64,000 bases of DNA from Protonemura montana (GCA_947568835.1 OX387603.1:17074651-17138650); one strand, 5' to 3'; shown: positions 24,001-37,300, counted from the stretch's first letter. Notes: generated by a model from the sequence alone, not told the origin. Numbers and translations are program-made.

Positions 24001-26422
24001 ATTTCTGTAACAAAATTGAGCGTCTATTTAAGACAAAAATATATAATTATCTAATTATCTAGATTTTTAAAAGTATCCATGCCTATTTAAAAAATGAGAG
24101 GGTGGACCCTATGTTAGCAACATGTACATCAAAACATTTCTGATTTTCCTTTTTGTTTTATATGCAAGTCTTTGCGAGGTAGACTACCGCGACACTTGAA
24201 AGTAACGCAGGTTGCATCTAGCAAGCCATAGATAGAATATCTCCAATGTTTCAAAAAACTTTCTGTGAACCCCATACAATTTAAGAATTCAAACTGTACG
24301 TTTTGGCCACTATCATATTGAAATTTTGCAATTCAGAGATCTGCATTTCCTGTCATCACTATAATTGACAACGTTGCCAAGCCGATAAACAAAGGACGAA
24401 TGAAGGTGGAAGTAAAAGAGCTGTAATACCAAAAGCGCTGTTCCAGAATGTGGCCAGCCGGAGGTTCCCGGGTTCCGCGTGGTAGGTGGGACGGAAGCAA
24501 AGCCGGGCAGCTGGCCATGGATGGCAGCCATCTTCCTGCACGGCTCGCGCCGCACTGAGTTTTGGTGCGGTGGATCGCTGGTTGGGCGCCGCCACGTGCT
24601 CACCGCCGCTCATTGCACGCGCGATACACAACAGCGACCGTGAGTTGTCAGCTCCATGTGAATTATTTTTGAACGATGATGTTGAATTGTGGTGGCTGCA
24701 CTGGCTTAGTGGCGTTGGTGAATGAGTGGGTGATGATGAGGATGAGGACGAACCTTACCGAGACTAGTAAGGAGTGACCTGGTGCCAGCACATAGCCTAA
24801 TCCTGTCAATAAGCGCAAAGGTGATCACCAGCTTGACGTCCATTTCAACTCAAGCAACAGGATTCCTCCATAAATCCATCGAGATGCAACTTTCAAGCGT
24901 GGGTAAAAACAGAGAACCAAAATTATGATCTCGATTGTCACATTTGTTACCAGTTTGCTAATCCCTCAATGAAACAAAAGTGTGATTGATAGAGAGACGA
25001 AGTACCAAGTAACCGGAACCACATTGAAATGTTCCTCGCAGGTTCAACGCAAGGCAATTCACAGTGCGACTCGGTGATGTGGACCTGTTGAGTACCAATG
25101 AGCCAAGCGCGCCGGAGACGTACACGGTCACCGAAGTTCGTGCTCACGAACGCTTCAGCCGCGTCGGGTTCTACAATGACATTGCGCTACTTGTGCTCGA
25201 CCGCGATGCACGCAGGTACGGCTAGCGGCACAATATCTTTATGCTTTCAACTTCTTTTGTGATTCACATATTTGTGAATTAATTTCTCTTGCTATCTTTT
25301 TTCTATTTCATGTTGTAAGGGATAGCATAGCTGGGAAGGAGATCAACTGAGTTAATCTTTTTGGAAAGCATCGACAATAACTGAAAGTATCTCCAGTGAA
25401 TGCCACTGCCATTGAATGCCTTTGAAATGAACTTTTTCTCAGCTACGAAAAATTATGGTGCTAATTGAACCGGCGCTTACTAGTAACAGGAATTCACTGA
25501 TAAACGATTAGGCCAGGTGTCATTATTTTCTCAACGTCTAGTTTCTCATCTCGTGCAGAGAAATTAAGAAGCTTTTTGTGAGCTAAAAGCTCAAATGCAA
25601 ATATTATAAAACAAGACCTAGTTGAAACTTAAGTCCAACAGCCTATTGAAATTGTACTCAATTTTTGATAGATCACGCTTTGTGCTGCCGCTGTGCCTCC
25701 CTCGCAGCGTGGACCGTTCAGAGCTTTTTGTGGGTCAGCGGCCAACTGTTGTCGGTTGGGGGACAACATACTACGGTGGCAAGGAGAGCACGGTGCAGCG
25801 CCAGGCACAGCTGCCAGTCTGGCGCAACGAAGACTGCGACCGCACTTATTACCAACGAATAACGCCAAACTTTATTTGCGCGGGATACAAGGAGGGTGGC
25901 AAGGATGCATGCCAGGTATGCAACAAATTATAGAATACAAAACTTATGAGTGAAAACGAAGATGCATAAATGCGGTTTGACAGTGCCTATAGTTTTTGTA
26001 TTGATCCAGATCAGTAACTAACAACTATACCAACAGTACTTTTAGTGAACAATTTTTGTAGGACGCTCAATTCTATCTATGCTGTACATATTATCCATTA
26101 CGTTTGATTTAATATTGGTGTAAAAGCACTGGATGAACAAGAATCCAAATATTTTTTTCAATGTTTTTGTAACATACTTTTAGTTTAAAATTTCTTTTTC
26201 TTTTTCTTTTTTTAAGTCTTTATTTGCCAACGCACATCTTAATGTTTGTCTACGACACCGCAGGGTGACTCAGGTGGACCGCTGATGCTAGAACGCGACG
26301 CTCGCTGGATGCAGGTGGGCGTGGTCTCGTTCGGCAACAAGTGCGGTGAGCCCGGCTACCCGGGCGTCTACACTCGGGTCACTGAGTACCTCGACTGGAT
26401 CCGCGAGAAGATGGCCACTTAG
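21003..26422 (+). CDS. CLIP-domain trypsin-like serine protease (proclotting-enzyme type)
   Basis: Eight exons: 21003-21120, 22143-22441, 22928-23139, 23640-23803, 24447-24639, 25042-25215, 25672-25915, 26264-26422. All phases agree and give 520 aa. A signal peptide ([15 protein letters not shown]...) is followed by an acidic spacer. The CLIP domain has Cys160, 170, 176, 191, 201 and 202. A Thr/Pro/Arg linker precedes cleavage at R275 (FRVVGG). The catalytic triad is complete: His320 (TAAHC), Asp375 (YNDIALL), Ser471 (GDSGGP). Asp465 at the S1-pocket position predicts cleavage after Arg/Lys. Zymogens of this type act in extracellular cascades (clotting, melanisation, Toll activation or cuticle formation). 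The [16 protein letters not shown] signature points to the proclotting-enzyme-like group; the exact ortholog is uncertain. A poly(A) signal is at 27001-27006. Confidence 0.9.
24700..24885 (-). mobile_element. 5S-rRNA-derived SINE, copy 3 (5'-truncated)
   Basis: On the plus strand this piece carries ATGATGAGGATGAGGACGAA, GTGCCAGCACATAGCCTA, TCCTGTCAATA and GATTCCTCCATAAATCCA. These align in order with the body of copy 2 (its 16690-16850 part). The 5S-like head is absent. It lies in the CLIP-protease intron between 24639 and 25042. Confidence 0.6.
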
Positions 26423-27238
26423 GGGACGCTGTGGTCAGTCTACGGTCATCTTGATAACATGGCTGTCGGAGATGATATTTTGTAGTCTTTAGGTAAACAA
26501 TGGTGGTTTACAATTGGACAAGGGAATTGGAACGTAGGATGGAAAATATTGTGCGCTCATGTTTTTAATTACGGCGTCTTTGATGATCCATCAGGTGGAT
26601 TTTGGAATGATTCGCGAGTCCCTCCGGACTAGCAGTAGCCGGATTGTGTTAAGGCGGTAATATTTTGGATTCAGTTTTATTTTATTATTTATATTTTCTG
26701 CTTGTCTTTCCTTGTTGTCATGTCAAAATGATCTTAGCAAGTATGTTCTGCCATTATGCTCTGATCATCTAGTACCCTGAAGATGTGGATATCTTGATGC
26801 TGCATGTAGATTTTTCAGGGGAACAGGAATGGTTGGTGAATTGCGATCGAGGTCGAAAGCCAAATTGTGGTGGTTTCGTGTTCCGAAACTGATTTCGTAT
26901 CTCACAATGAGAACTTAGATTTGCTGTGGATTTTTTCGGCAACTGTTGATGTGTGAGATTTATACGTTATGTGGCAGTGGAGAACGTTTTGTACATTTAT
27001 AATAAAGTAACTTATCTGTAGAGTCAGGTTTCCTTGCTTTCTATGTGCTATACTTTGGTTAGTTATAAAACTTATTACAGATATTTATTTGCTTCATCAT
27101 CCAAAACAAGTACTAGTAAGTGGTACATGGTCATTCATGCTCCCAGCAGCTGGTTTTTTTTTGTGCATGTGTGAATGGATTTTTTTTTTAAGTCCTGGAA
27201 GGCAATTGGAATGGACATGGGAATTTTTACTTAAAATA
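26423..27238. other. 3'UTR of the CLIP protease and convergent spacer
   Basis: The poly(A) signal AATAAA is at 27001-27006. The spacer then meets the 3' end of DNLZ (minus-strand AATAAA at 27244-27239). No further gene is seen. Confidence 0.5.
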
Positions 27239-27330
27239 TTTATTGGTCCTTAGAAAAATCCAAAGAATCATAACTTCAACAACAATAAAAAGTTTTCTCA
27301 TGTTAACTATTGTAAACAAAGATAAAGCAA

Positions 27331-27955
27331 CTAGCCTTTTCCTTCAAGAAGTTTAGTATCGTCTCCACCCTCAAAGGATATAATTATGCCTGGTTCTGAG
27401 GAAAGCGACTTCTTGACGGCTTCACCGCGAGCTTCCAATATTTCCTCAATGTTTTTCTTCCCTTCAAGATCAGAGAACCAGCCAAGATTGTCGGCAATTA
27501 TGTGGTGGTTATCACATCCATGACAGCGTACTAAAACAACACCAGCAGTGTAGGCTTGCTTTGAGATAAGATGTGAGCTGGCTGTCAAACACACCTGAAT
27601 AGTATAAAATATTACAAGGTGATTGTGAGTAAGTAAATATGAATCATCTACTATTATTTAACCTAAATGAGAGAACAATTTATTAACGAACCTTGCAAGT
27701 GAATCCTAGCCGCAAAGTGCCTGGCACTGAAGATAGCACTTTTCGAGGAAGCTCTGCTCTCAAGTCGCCACTGCTTGGGTCTAAGCCACTGGCGATGGCA
27801 TTGCAAAATGTTTGGCTGAAGCACCGAGCCAAGGGATTCGATTTTCCAATGGATCCCCTAATGGATCCGATATTCTTTTCAGGAAAAGAACTCGCCAAAA
27901 ATCTTCCATTTTTTGTGTACACTCTCACTGCTTGAAGAAAAAACCTTGCTGACAT
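27331..27955 (-). CDS. DNLZ: DNL-type zinc finger protein (mitochondrial Hsp70 escort, Hep1/Tim15)
   Basis: Two exons, 27955-27692 and 27594-27331 (TAG), join in phase 0 and give 175 aa. The zf-DNL domain is complete: the first Cys pair is split by the intron (CK|VC), then the second pair is CHGC, followed by the family hallmark [19 protein letters not shown]. The roughly 70 residues before it are Arg/Ser-rich without acids at the start, as in a mitochondrial presequence ([15 protein letters not shown]). The family keeps mitochondrial Hsp70 (mortalin) soluble in the matrix and so supports protein import and Fe-S biogenesis. The gene is head-to-head with ATF6, 434 bases apart. Confidence 0.93.
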
Positions 27956-28389
27956 TTTCAAATAAGTTAGGTTAGGACCAGACAAGACTGGACAAGACCT
28001 TTGGACAAGACACAAATGAAAAAGCCCGCATATCGAATGAGTCACGAATAAGTGGCCAAGCAAGCTTGAATAATAAAATATGAATATAATTTAATAAGTG
28101 AATAAAAACCAGCGAGATAGCTGTAAATATCACTGCATATGACAAATTTCACCATTTAAAAAGTACAGTGAATTCAGTACCAATGCAGCAGCGCCACAAT
28201 ACGCTCAGTGGCGACGGTAATTACCAACAAAATACAATATGGATACCTACGTTAGCTGTCTTTCGTGCGTGTGACTTCTCTGTTAGCGTTAACTTTCATG
28301 TTTTCCGCTTATAATGACCAGTTCGCCTATAAATACTTTGACAGTGAAATAACAAACTATTAAAGTGTCAGCTTCAATAACTTTTAACA
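27956..28389. promoter_or_regulatory. Shared upstream region of DNLZ and ATF6
   Basis: 434 bases separate the divergent start codons. The stretch must contain both 5'UTRs and promoters if the ATG at 28390 is used. No TATA box at a convincing distance is seen. I did not find a full ERSE (CCAAT-N9-CCACG). Confidence 0.45.
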
Positions 28390-31300
28390 ATGCTTATTAC
28401 GGATAACAAAGATGAGGAGATGAATTTGATGGCAATGGAGATGAATTCTGGACTCCCTTCCGACATGTCAACGGATTTGAACACATTTGCATTCGGTAAG
28501 CCCAAGTTCATGATAACATTTGATCTGTTTAAAACGTCTTGCATCTGTGGATGTCATGGCAAACTTCTGGTGTTTCAAATGTACGTATCGCACTGCCCTC
28601 GTGTCGCGGCCTTGCAAGCCGTAAGAGATTACGCGAAGTGGTACAGACGTCGTTATCACCATTGGCAGAGGGGCGGGGTGGGAGGAATGGTTTCAAGATA
28701 AATACGGAATTAGTGCTTTGTTGGCACAAAAGGTTTAATACGTACGAAACAAATATTCTTGATTCGGCTTGTTGTAAGGCACCTAAAATAATCCATCAAA
28801 TTTGGCCAAAATTGCAATTTTACTCATGCACCCTGAAATTTGAAAGTAATGCAGGTACCTCCACCCATATACTCAGTTTTCTATTAAAAAAACTATCCAA
28901 CCGCGGTGGCATACAATTTGGAATTATCTATCGCGGTACTTTAGTTTCCTTTATATATTTTTGCTATGCTTTCATGATTTTTAAAACCACGTGTGTCATT
29001 TATGTCACGCTTTTCTGTTACGTCGCCCTTAGTGGCATTTAAATTATAAATGCAATTGATATTTCTGTGATTGTAGCTTCATCCTCAACACTAGACTGTC
29101 AGAGGCATTGAACCTTTTATCAGCAGATCAAACTATTTGCAAAAATTGTCGCCCTCAGCATGTTATTTGCTCGTCACTCAATTTCTGTGTCAATACTCCT
29201 AATCTTTGCTTCATTTACACTTTCAAATAATTACGATAGCTCAGTCTGTCGATCAATATCATTGCTTTAATCTTCAAGATTGGCTAAACTCAGACTAGAA
29301 CCTAAAATTGTGACAGGCAGCAGAACTAGAATAATTAAGCTGAGAAACTTCATAAATATTTATTTCGCGTTTGTTCAAATATTGCCATTGAGTACCTCAT
29401 TCTATAACACGTAGGAAGTTGAATGAGGGATCATCGAACAGTGCATTGTGAAAACGTGGAATAGTAGGTGCCTAACACCAACGCTAACACACATGGTAGA
29501 ACCTAGATCCAACCGGCGGTGTAAGCGACCGCATGGGTTCCGCTGAAGACACAAGTCAACCAGTTTGGGCATCGAAGTGTTGTTGACTGCTATCGGTGGC
29601 GGCGGCGGATGTGCAGGTTCTTCAGTACCTCTTGCCTCGCCGTACACGCTGGCGGTTCGCCGGTTATGGCTCCGCGCATTCTGATCAACAGACGCAAATC
29701 TCCGCAGTGTTTTACCGATGGAATAGAGACTGTGCGTCAGCAACATTGCATATTGGATATTATGGATGGTTCGGATGAAGATGATGTTAGTTATTGGCCC
29801 GAACTCGGTAAGTGGACTTCTGAAGGTTTTTTGAGGAGGCAAGGCTAGGATGTCGCCGGTCTTACTGGACGAGAAAACTTCAATGTTCAAAAATTATTAC
29901 TTGTCGACAAAAAAAAAACATGTTCGCCTTCAAACAACAACGCCAGTGTTCTCGGTAAGGGGTGTTATGAACCCAATACTCACCGGTTTGTAACTAAAAT
30001 GTAAACACCTCAAAAGTTGCCTTTTTTGTAGTTTGATTGATCATGGTAAAACCACTTTTAGTATCGTACCTACTTGGTATTTTTCTATAGTACTAAATAT
30101 ATTCATAGCTATCTTATGATTAGTTTAAAAACTAATAGACTAAAACACGGCTACTTTTTAGTGAACGTCCAATTTGCACCGATACACTTGACGTTCCGAG
30201 CTAAAATTATGATACTGAGGGCATGCGTTCGATCGCCACTATACCGGCATTGCGCCAACACGCTGTCTCCATTGAGAATTCTACTCTTGTCCAGCTCCCG
30301 TCCATATCAATAAAATAACGACCCCCTATAGTCGCGTAACCCTCAGCTGTTGAAACAGTAAACGCAAATGAGTAACCGCCGTTCTGCTTTTGGTCAGCTT
30401 TCTGGGGGTGGGCGTAGCACGAAGTCGCAACCTCTCAGCCACGACGCCTATCGGACAGTTTCATTTGCTTGATTAGCAACCGCTTGGAATCAATTATCAT
30501 AACGTTTAAACGGGGAAACACGGTGAATTTCATTCAATCATTCGCTAGGGAAAAATAACTGGCCGATTTCTAGCAAATCCAGCTCGTAGACAGGCAACAA
30601 CTTCCCGTGTCGGCCGCGCGTGGTTTTTTTTTTCATGCTGCATGTGAATGTCGATTGTTGGATATCTATTATTCATGCGATGCAGCCCCGATCGCCGAGA
30701 TGAGATCTATGCAATGTTAAAGCACGATCTCGATAGATGCGTCGTTTATTATTTTTTGACATGAATGGCATGAAGTAGGTCATAGAAAACTATCACTATT
30801 ATAATAATTATCTAAAAATTTTGCCGAGTACTACACAGCCAAGGCAATTACTCTGATAAAACCTAATAGGTAGACTTATTGTTTTAAATTCGTTGAGACG
30901 CTTCAGTTATGAAGTACTCACGCGTTGGTTATGCCAGCCGCCAGCGTGTGGTTTTTGGGTTACTATCGAACATTTCGGCCGCCATAACACTCGTTGGTAA
31001 TCGACACCCACCGTAATTAATTCACCCTGTGGACAGCGTGGAACACGTTATCAGACTGCCACTAGCTAGTGGCAATTAGGGTGCTGATAACATTTCAAGC
31101 GGTTCCGTTTGCAGTTGGTGCCGCCCGAGCAGAACCTACACAAACGTATACTACCAAAACACTACAGCACCACGGGGTGTAAATCTTACATCTTTCATAT
31201 ATATACACCGAACAAGTTATTCGGTTTATTTTATTATCTATTACATTTTTGAATACATGTACATGCCTACGTATAATTGATTAAGTTGTTGTGGTTTTAG

Positions 31301-34300
31301 AAATGCGCTTTATATTCGTAAATAGGCAGACCATTACCTCGATTGGCTCGACTTACAGTGATAGTAAACTATATGTACTTGGAGTTTAGGTGCACCTGTA
31401 TTTGCTTATCTTCCTAACTTGGGGGCGGACACTTACATGTCTACATGACTTCCCAGCGTTCATTAAGCTATTACAAAATATATATTCCTGCGTCTATCCA
31501 TATGGCAATACATCTTTTCTCGATTTTTTTACACTCAAACTGCAAATATTGATAAAACGCGAAGAATAGATTGACCCTGGCCCCTATTGTCTAACTAGGT
31601 GGGGTGTTATCATTCTGCAGCGTATCGTTCCGACGAGAAAAACACCTGTCAGGTCATATCCACGAGGAGTCAATTGGGCCATGATGAGGAGTTCTTACTT
31701 CGCTGTACAGATGCGAAAGTTATTTACACAACTCCTGTGTACTTGTGCAGCTTTTCCAATTGAATGTACGAAAACTTTTATGATCGACGTTAAAACTATT
31801 TTTAAATATGTACTCGAAGTGAGCATCTACAGTGTGAACTCCTAACGGATAGGACTACTTTTAAATTGCGACCCTCGTAGAAGAAGTTCTCAGCGAAATT
31901 CTGGGTTCAGAAACCACGCAACATTTCGGCTATTGTCTAATGTAGGTTTTGTCTAATCGTCGTCGACCACAAAAATGTGGAGGCAAGTCCATCGAGTTCA
32001 AGGAGCGCCAAATAATGTTCTAGAAGTGCTCCGAAGCACACGTCAGCCAGGAAGTTGAGGGATGGTCACTTTCTTGGCGCTTGTTTCGGATAAATTACGT
32101 TGGATTGAGGTTTGGGGTGTCCAGCTTTGCCAAATCTGAGCATTGCGTTTGTTGTTTTCAGAATTCGGATGCAATCGCTTTAATCCGCAGTTGTGAGCAA
32201 CAACATTTTTCCATACACATATAATTGGTTAGTTAGTAAAAAAACGCCAATTTGTTCGAGATTTTATTATAGAAAATACAAAATACGTTAGTTTTTTTAT
32301 TATTGAACCTGATTATTTTATTTAGATGCATTTAGGATGCTTGAACTAGGTAATTGTTATAATTTTTGTGTGGTTCTTTTGTTATCGGAAAATTGTCAGG
32401 ACTGCTCTCATCCTTGAGGAAGACCAGTACAAGTTACGAAACGTCGGGAAATGTAGTTGTTCTTTACTTAGCATTCAAACCCCAGTTAAAATAGTTTTTG
32501 TTAAATGTGCTCATTATTTATATCAGTGTTTACAGGATGGCCGTAAATTAAATCTAATTGAGTAGAAGAGAATGCTTCAAGACCCTGACCATACCCAAAG
32601 ATAAAATGAGTCTTCAACTCTCACAATGCAATGTTTATAAATAACACATTTCAGGGTTTACGTGTCACCGCGATGGGCAAGATCCAAGAACTATATGGCA
32701 TTTCCGTCAATTGATCACCAGAAACAAGCCAAGACCCACACTTTCTAGATATGTCGATAACTTCATAATCATGTTCACTTATCACCAATATGCTTCTAAA
32801 TTTCGACGAGCTTTAAATATCCCCTGAATACCTTCCACCATTACTTCTGGCCTTACGCACAAGCTTTGCAATTGCACAAAATAACCATACGATTGAAAAT
32901 GTCCATCTTGTCTGTCGCAAGGATATTAACTACTTGATCATAATACCACTAAACCTAGGTACAATTTAAAAATGTAAAGAGGACACCACTGCAAGATGAG
33001 TCGCTATCGTCACCTTCAGTCACCCTTTTTTCCGTGAATGAAAGACGGATTGCGCTCTTCTTACAACGACAGGAAGGCGAGCGAATATCCATCGAGTCCA
33101 CCACGATTTCTCATTAGTCATCTTCTCTTATTCAGCTGTAGGCAAAGAGAGAATAAGAGAGTTTCAATTGCCAGAGAGTGGCTGACTCTACGTAACCTCG
33201 TTCACATTGTTAATAGAAAATAGACCATGCTGCACGAAGCAGTACATTTTGTACAAGAGTTGTCATGTAAATATGTTACTCTAAGAGGCACAATATAATT
33301 TGCAATAACTCTAAAAAATGGGATTTAGTTAAATAATTCAGTGTGTGCTTACATGTACACAAAGGCTTCCCCGAAATAAGTAAATGACCATAAGTGAATT
33401 CTGTAACAACCCATCCATGTCTCGTTAGAACTCCTGTGCATCCATGCGTATTGTTTTGGCCGCTCTCCGGCATCACCGCTGCTCTCTGTTAGTTCGGATA
33501 TTATACGTTCGCAAGTCGCGAAGGTGAACGGCCGAAATTCTGCGGAGTTCACCCGCTGTACAGGCGCTTGCCGGTGCGCAGCACGCCGTCATCATTTGCG
33601 CAGCCCGAGCAGCGCGGAATGTCTCCTCCGACAATAATGTGCCATTATTTCACGCAGCCACTGCAACTGTTGTCCCCAGAGATGCGTTATATTGTGCGCA
33701 ACGCAATTGCAACGCAATTTCAGTCGCGACGCAATTTTGAAGCCGATGATTACCATGTGATTACTTGTGATTAGTGAGCGTACTTTATTTTAATGAGTCG
33801 TGATTATTCTCGATTAGAACTTGGACCGGAGAGTTTTATGATAATCATCTATAATATTAAGTCAGTGCTGCCTTTAAGGACTGTGGATTTTTTGACTACG
33901 TTATCGTTGTATTTAATGAATGATTTATGACAGAGGAAAATCTCTCTAAATCGATATGTAAAACCCCTTGACCCACTGGATAAGGGATAACGCTGAAAGA
34001 TCGAAAAAATACTGACTTCATGAATTTACAGTGGTTTTCCTGTTGATGTATGGAGACAGACATATAAGTAATAAAGTATCATAAATTATGATTTTTTTTA
34101 AATTTATAACTTTGTAGTATTTTGAACATTCTCAATTATTTTTGTTGTCGTGGTGCCTTTCCGGCTCTATATCGAATGTCATTCGAAATTTTATTTTATT
34201 TTTTCATTACAGTTGCAATGCAAGTATTGACGAATGCTTTCACCGGTAGCATACTTAAAAAGTGTTAACTATGTAAATAATAATGCCATTATTGCACAAT

Positions 34301-37300
34301 GTTTCGAAAATAAATGTAATTGTTACTGTAAGTCGCCTATGTAAATTAAAATGTCGGTTCCCTTGCAATACTGTATAACTACTGTGGACCGGAATGGGTT
34401 AAAGTTGCATTAGGATTGCAGCGAAAGGGTTGCAATGCAACACACCCATGCGTTCCATGTATTCCAGAAGGGCGTTAACTCGATTCCCTATTCTCAAATT
34501 CAAACGCACTTTTCCTGCCCAGGAAAAGCGCCTGGATGTTCTGAGAGACACGGTTTTAGTACACAAGAATTAAAAAAATGTATCTTGGCAATTGTTAAGC
34601 ACATATTACGTCGTTTGCGCCAGTATTATTTGGTACGCGATATAGCCATTATTTGGACAAGGTTTTAAATCACTGAAGTTATTTTCTTGGCAAAAGTGGA
34701 TGACATATTTCTCAAGAAATTGACGCGTTTGATCGATTTATTGTTAGCTGAGCAAAAAACCAATTTAAAAACAAGTACTATTTGCTAGCAAAACTCACCG
34801 AAAATCTTTGATGCAGCGTGATTCGTTTCCTGTGAGCTTATATGAAGATACCTACTTTTTTACGTAAGTCTTAATCCCTTCACATAACTCATGTGGGTTC
34901 ATGAGTTCTATGAGGGTTCATGAGTTATAACTCATGAACACTTCCGATAAATGCCTTAAAAATGCAACCATCGACTTTATCCAAATTTGTGGTGATAGCC
35001 CCTGGAGGCCATTGGATAGGGTCTCAAGGGAAGGGTTTCTTTGCGATCGTCTGGGTGTTCTGGCCTGTGGTAGTCTGGCCCTTGGTCTGGCCACGGGTCT
35101 GGCCACGGATCTGGTCACGGGTCTGGCTAGGATCTTCGGGTTGGGGGCAAGCTAGCCCTTGGCCTTGGTACAGTGCGTTGACGTTGACCGTGGAGTCAGG
35201 AGACGAAAGAGAAGGTGTTTACAGAACATTTTACACGAGGCGTGATCATAACATTAGAGCAGATACCCGAGGAAACGTGGGCTTATTCTTTGGCAGATAA
35301 CATGCTGTCTGAGTTTTGCTGTTTGATGCTCTAAAATTCAAATTAAACCAGATTATTCTGAATTAGCACGTAATCGTGCATGAACATGTAAGCTTACATT
35401 ATCCTGGGAATTGATAGTGTACATACTCTGCAATGATTAGTTATGGTTGCTTTGATGCATGTTAAGTGTACATATACAATTTTAGTGGATGTTTTTGCTG
35501 GAAGGGTGATCTTGTCCCATATGTTAACATTGGTTTAGGCATTGTTCGGTGACTGAAACACTCGCTCAATGTTCGATCATTTCCGGCAAATTAAAATTTT
35601 AAATTACATGCATTTAATGTAAACCAAAAGCATTTTCACGATGAGTTGAAGTGCATTTGCTAAAGTGTCAGCTAGGTACCGGTTCAATTACACGTTTCAT
35701 AGCATCTACGTTTGTCTGCAATGGCTTCGGCCACTCAATCTTGCTCTGGTTTTTGGTTTGCAAGTGAAAACTTTCAATCTCAAGATCACTCGGACTTGGA
35801 ATTTTAATTGTGCCTAGTAAAGTAATTGGTGATCGCAACAGTTATTGCCATTAGGCAATATTTTTAATTATTTCTTTTCGCGATATAAATTTAATGAAAT
35901 GTACACCATTCCCGATTGCATCATGGCGAAATGTGCGCGTTTTCAATGAAGTTTTGATTGTGCGTGATGTTTACAATAGGTTGTAGCAGGGGTCATAAAT
36001 CCTTGTTGTAATCACTGTTGTTAAGGATGGATAGATAGAGAAATTACTACCGTTGTGGGCAAAACGATAGGGAAGAAATGATACAACGCAATAAGGTTTT
36101 TGCTTTGAAGAGCCGGGACAGAATGGCAGAAATGACAAAATGCTTGCCTCGCTCGATTTTGGAGAAATCGACATTTTTTAGCAAGACGGAATTGACATTG
36201 GATTTTGCATTCAACAGTTAACAATGATAGGCCCCTAAAACAATAACATTTCATTATCCTTAGCGTCTTCTTTTCTTTCAGAAATGGAATATGGCCTGTC
36301 TCCTGCCGAGGACTTCTTGCAGCAACTCTCCAACGATCTCGAGGTACCACTCGCCTACATGACACTTAGTTGGATGGTGTAATATTGACTTTGCCACTGG
36401 CAAAGACAAGAATTTTCAATTCTTAAAACACAAGACCACTCTTGGTCGTTAGGCCAGCAGGTTATATTGAGAGAGAAAGCAATTTACAAAACATGTTACG
36501 TTATAAGGTTCTTCTTTTCAATGACCTTGGCAGCATTGGTGGCTTACTAATGACAACCCGTTTGGGCCGAAACCCGAAATGCCTTCAAGTTCACTATCCT
36601 TAACGACATTGGCTAAATGCAGCAATCCATTTGCTGTGCAAAACGTGTTTTTCACGTTTTGCAGAAGAAGTATAGATAGTCGATGGATAGGGATTTCGAT
36701 GAATACTGGCAAAATCTGAGTGGCGATCAAATCATTAATACAAAATACTTTCAGAGTTCTAGACAGTTTCAATATCATGCCAATATTTAATGTATTATTC
36801 ATATAACAAGAATTGTAACACTTGTTGCAATGATTTACCTGTATAGTTACAATAAATTTAAAATTCAACTGGCCAACTGCCAAATATCCAAATGTTTAGC
36901 AACAATATTCAATTTCATCTATCATGAAGGGTACTGGGATTTGCAAACTGAGGGGTTCCTAGAGCATGGGTGGGGAGGTCCAATGGTATTCTCATGGGTT
37001 TGGAGGTAGTAATATTGATCACCATAGCTTCTCAATTCAACTCTGCCTTACTAGATTGCAGGTACTTTAATCAAATAATTGCACTCAAAATCTTCATCAG
37101 CTCAGAACTTGTTATAAATTTCAGGAGACCTAGAATACTGCACATAAAACTGATAACTTGAAGGCTTTCGTCGTACGTAAAATATTTTGGCAGTAGCGGG
37201 GAACCAAAAATCTCACTTTCTGTCTTTTCGATGAGCACGTTCAAAATGCTTAAGCTGCGACGCTTCCTCAGTGCCCTAAATACAATGTCAAAAACAGGGC

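Larger units (their letters stand above)
29808..36281 (+). other. Rest of ATF6 intron 1
   Basis: It is mostly AT-rich non-coding sequence. It holds a decayed retroelement-like stretch near 32410-32830, a palindrome at 34916-34939 and a short GC-rich minisatellite at 35057-35131. No convincing nested gene was seen on either strand. Confidence 0.5.

Noticed and set aside
29402-29890. 162-codon minus-strand frame opposite the alternative ATF6 exon
   Set aside because: It is largely the complement of the GC-rich plus-strand exon and its presumed 5'UTR. It has no recognisable domain and no splice support.
33276-33640. Minus-strand fragments reminiscent of a trypsin domain (IIVGGD, then [13 protein letters not shown])
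   Set aside because: The spacing is wrong for trypsins, no AAHC, DIAL or GDSGG motif follows, and stops interrupt the frame. Chance resemblance is as likely as a decayed pseudogene.
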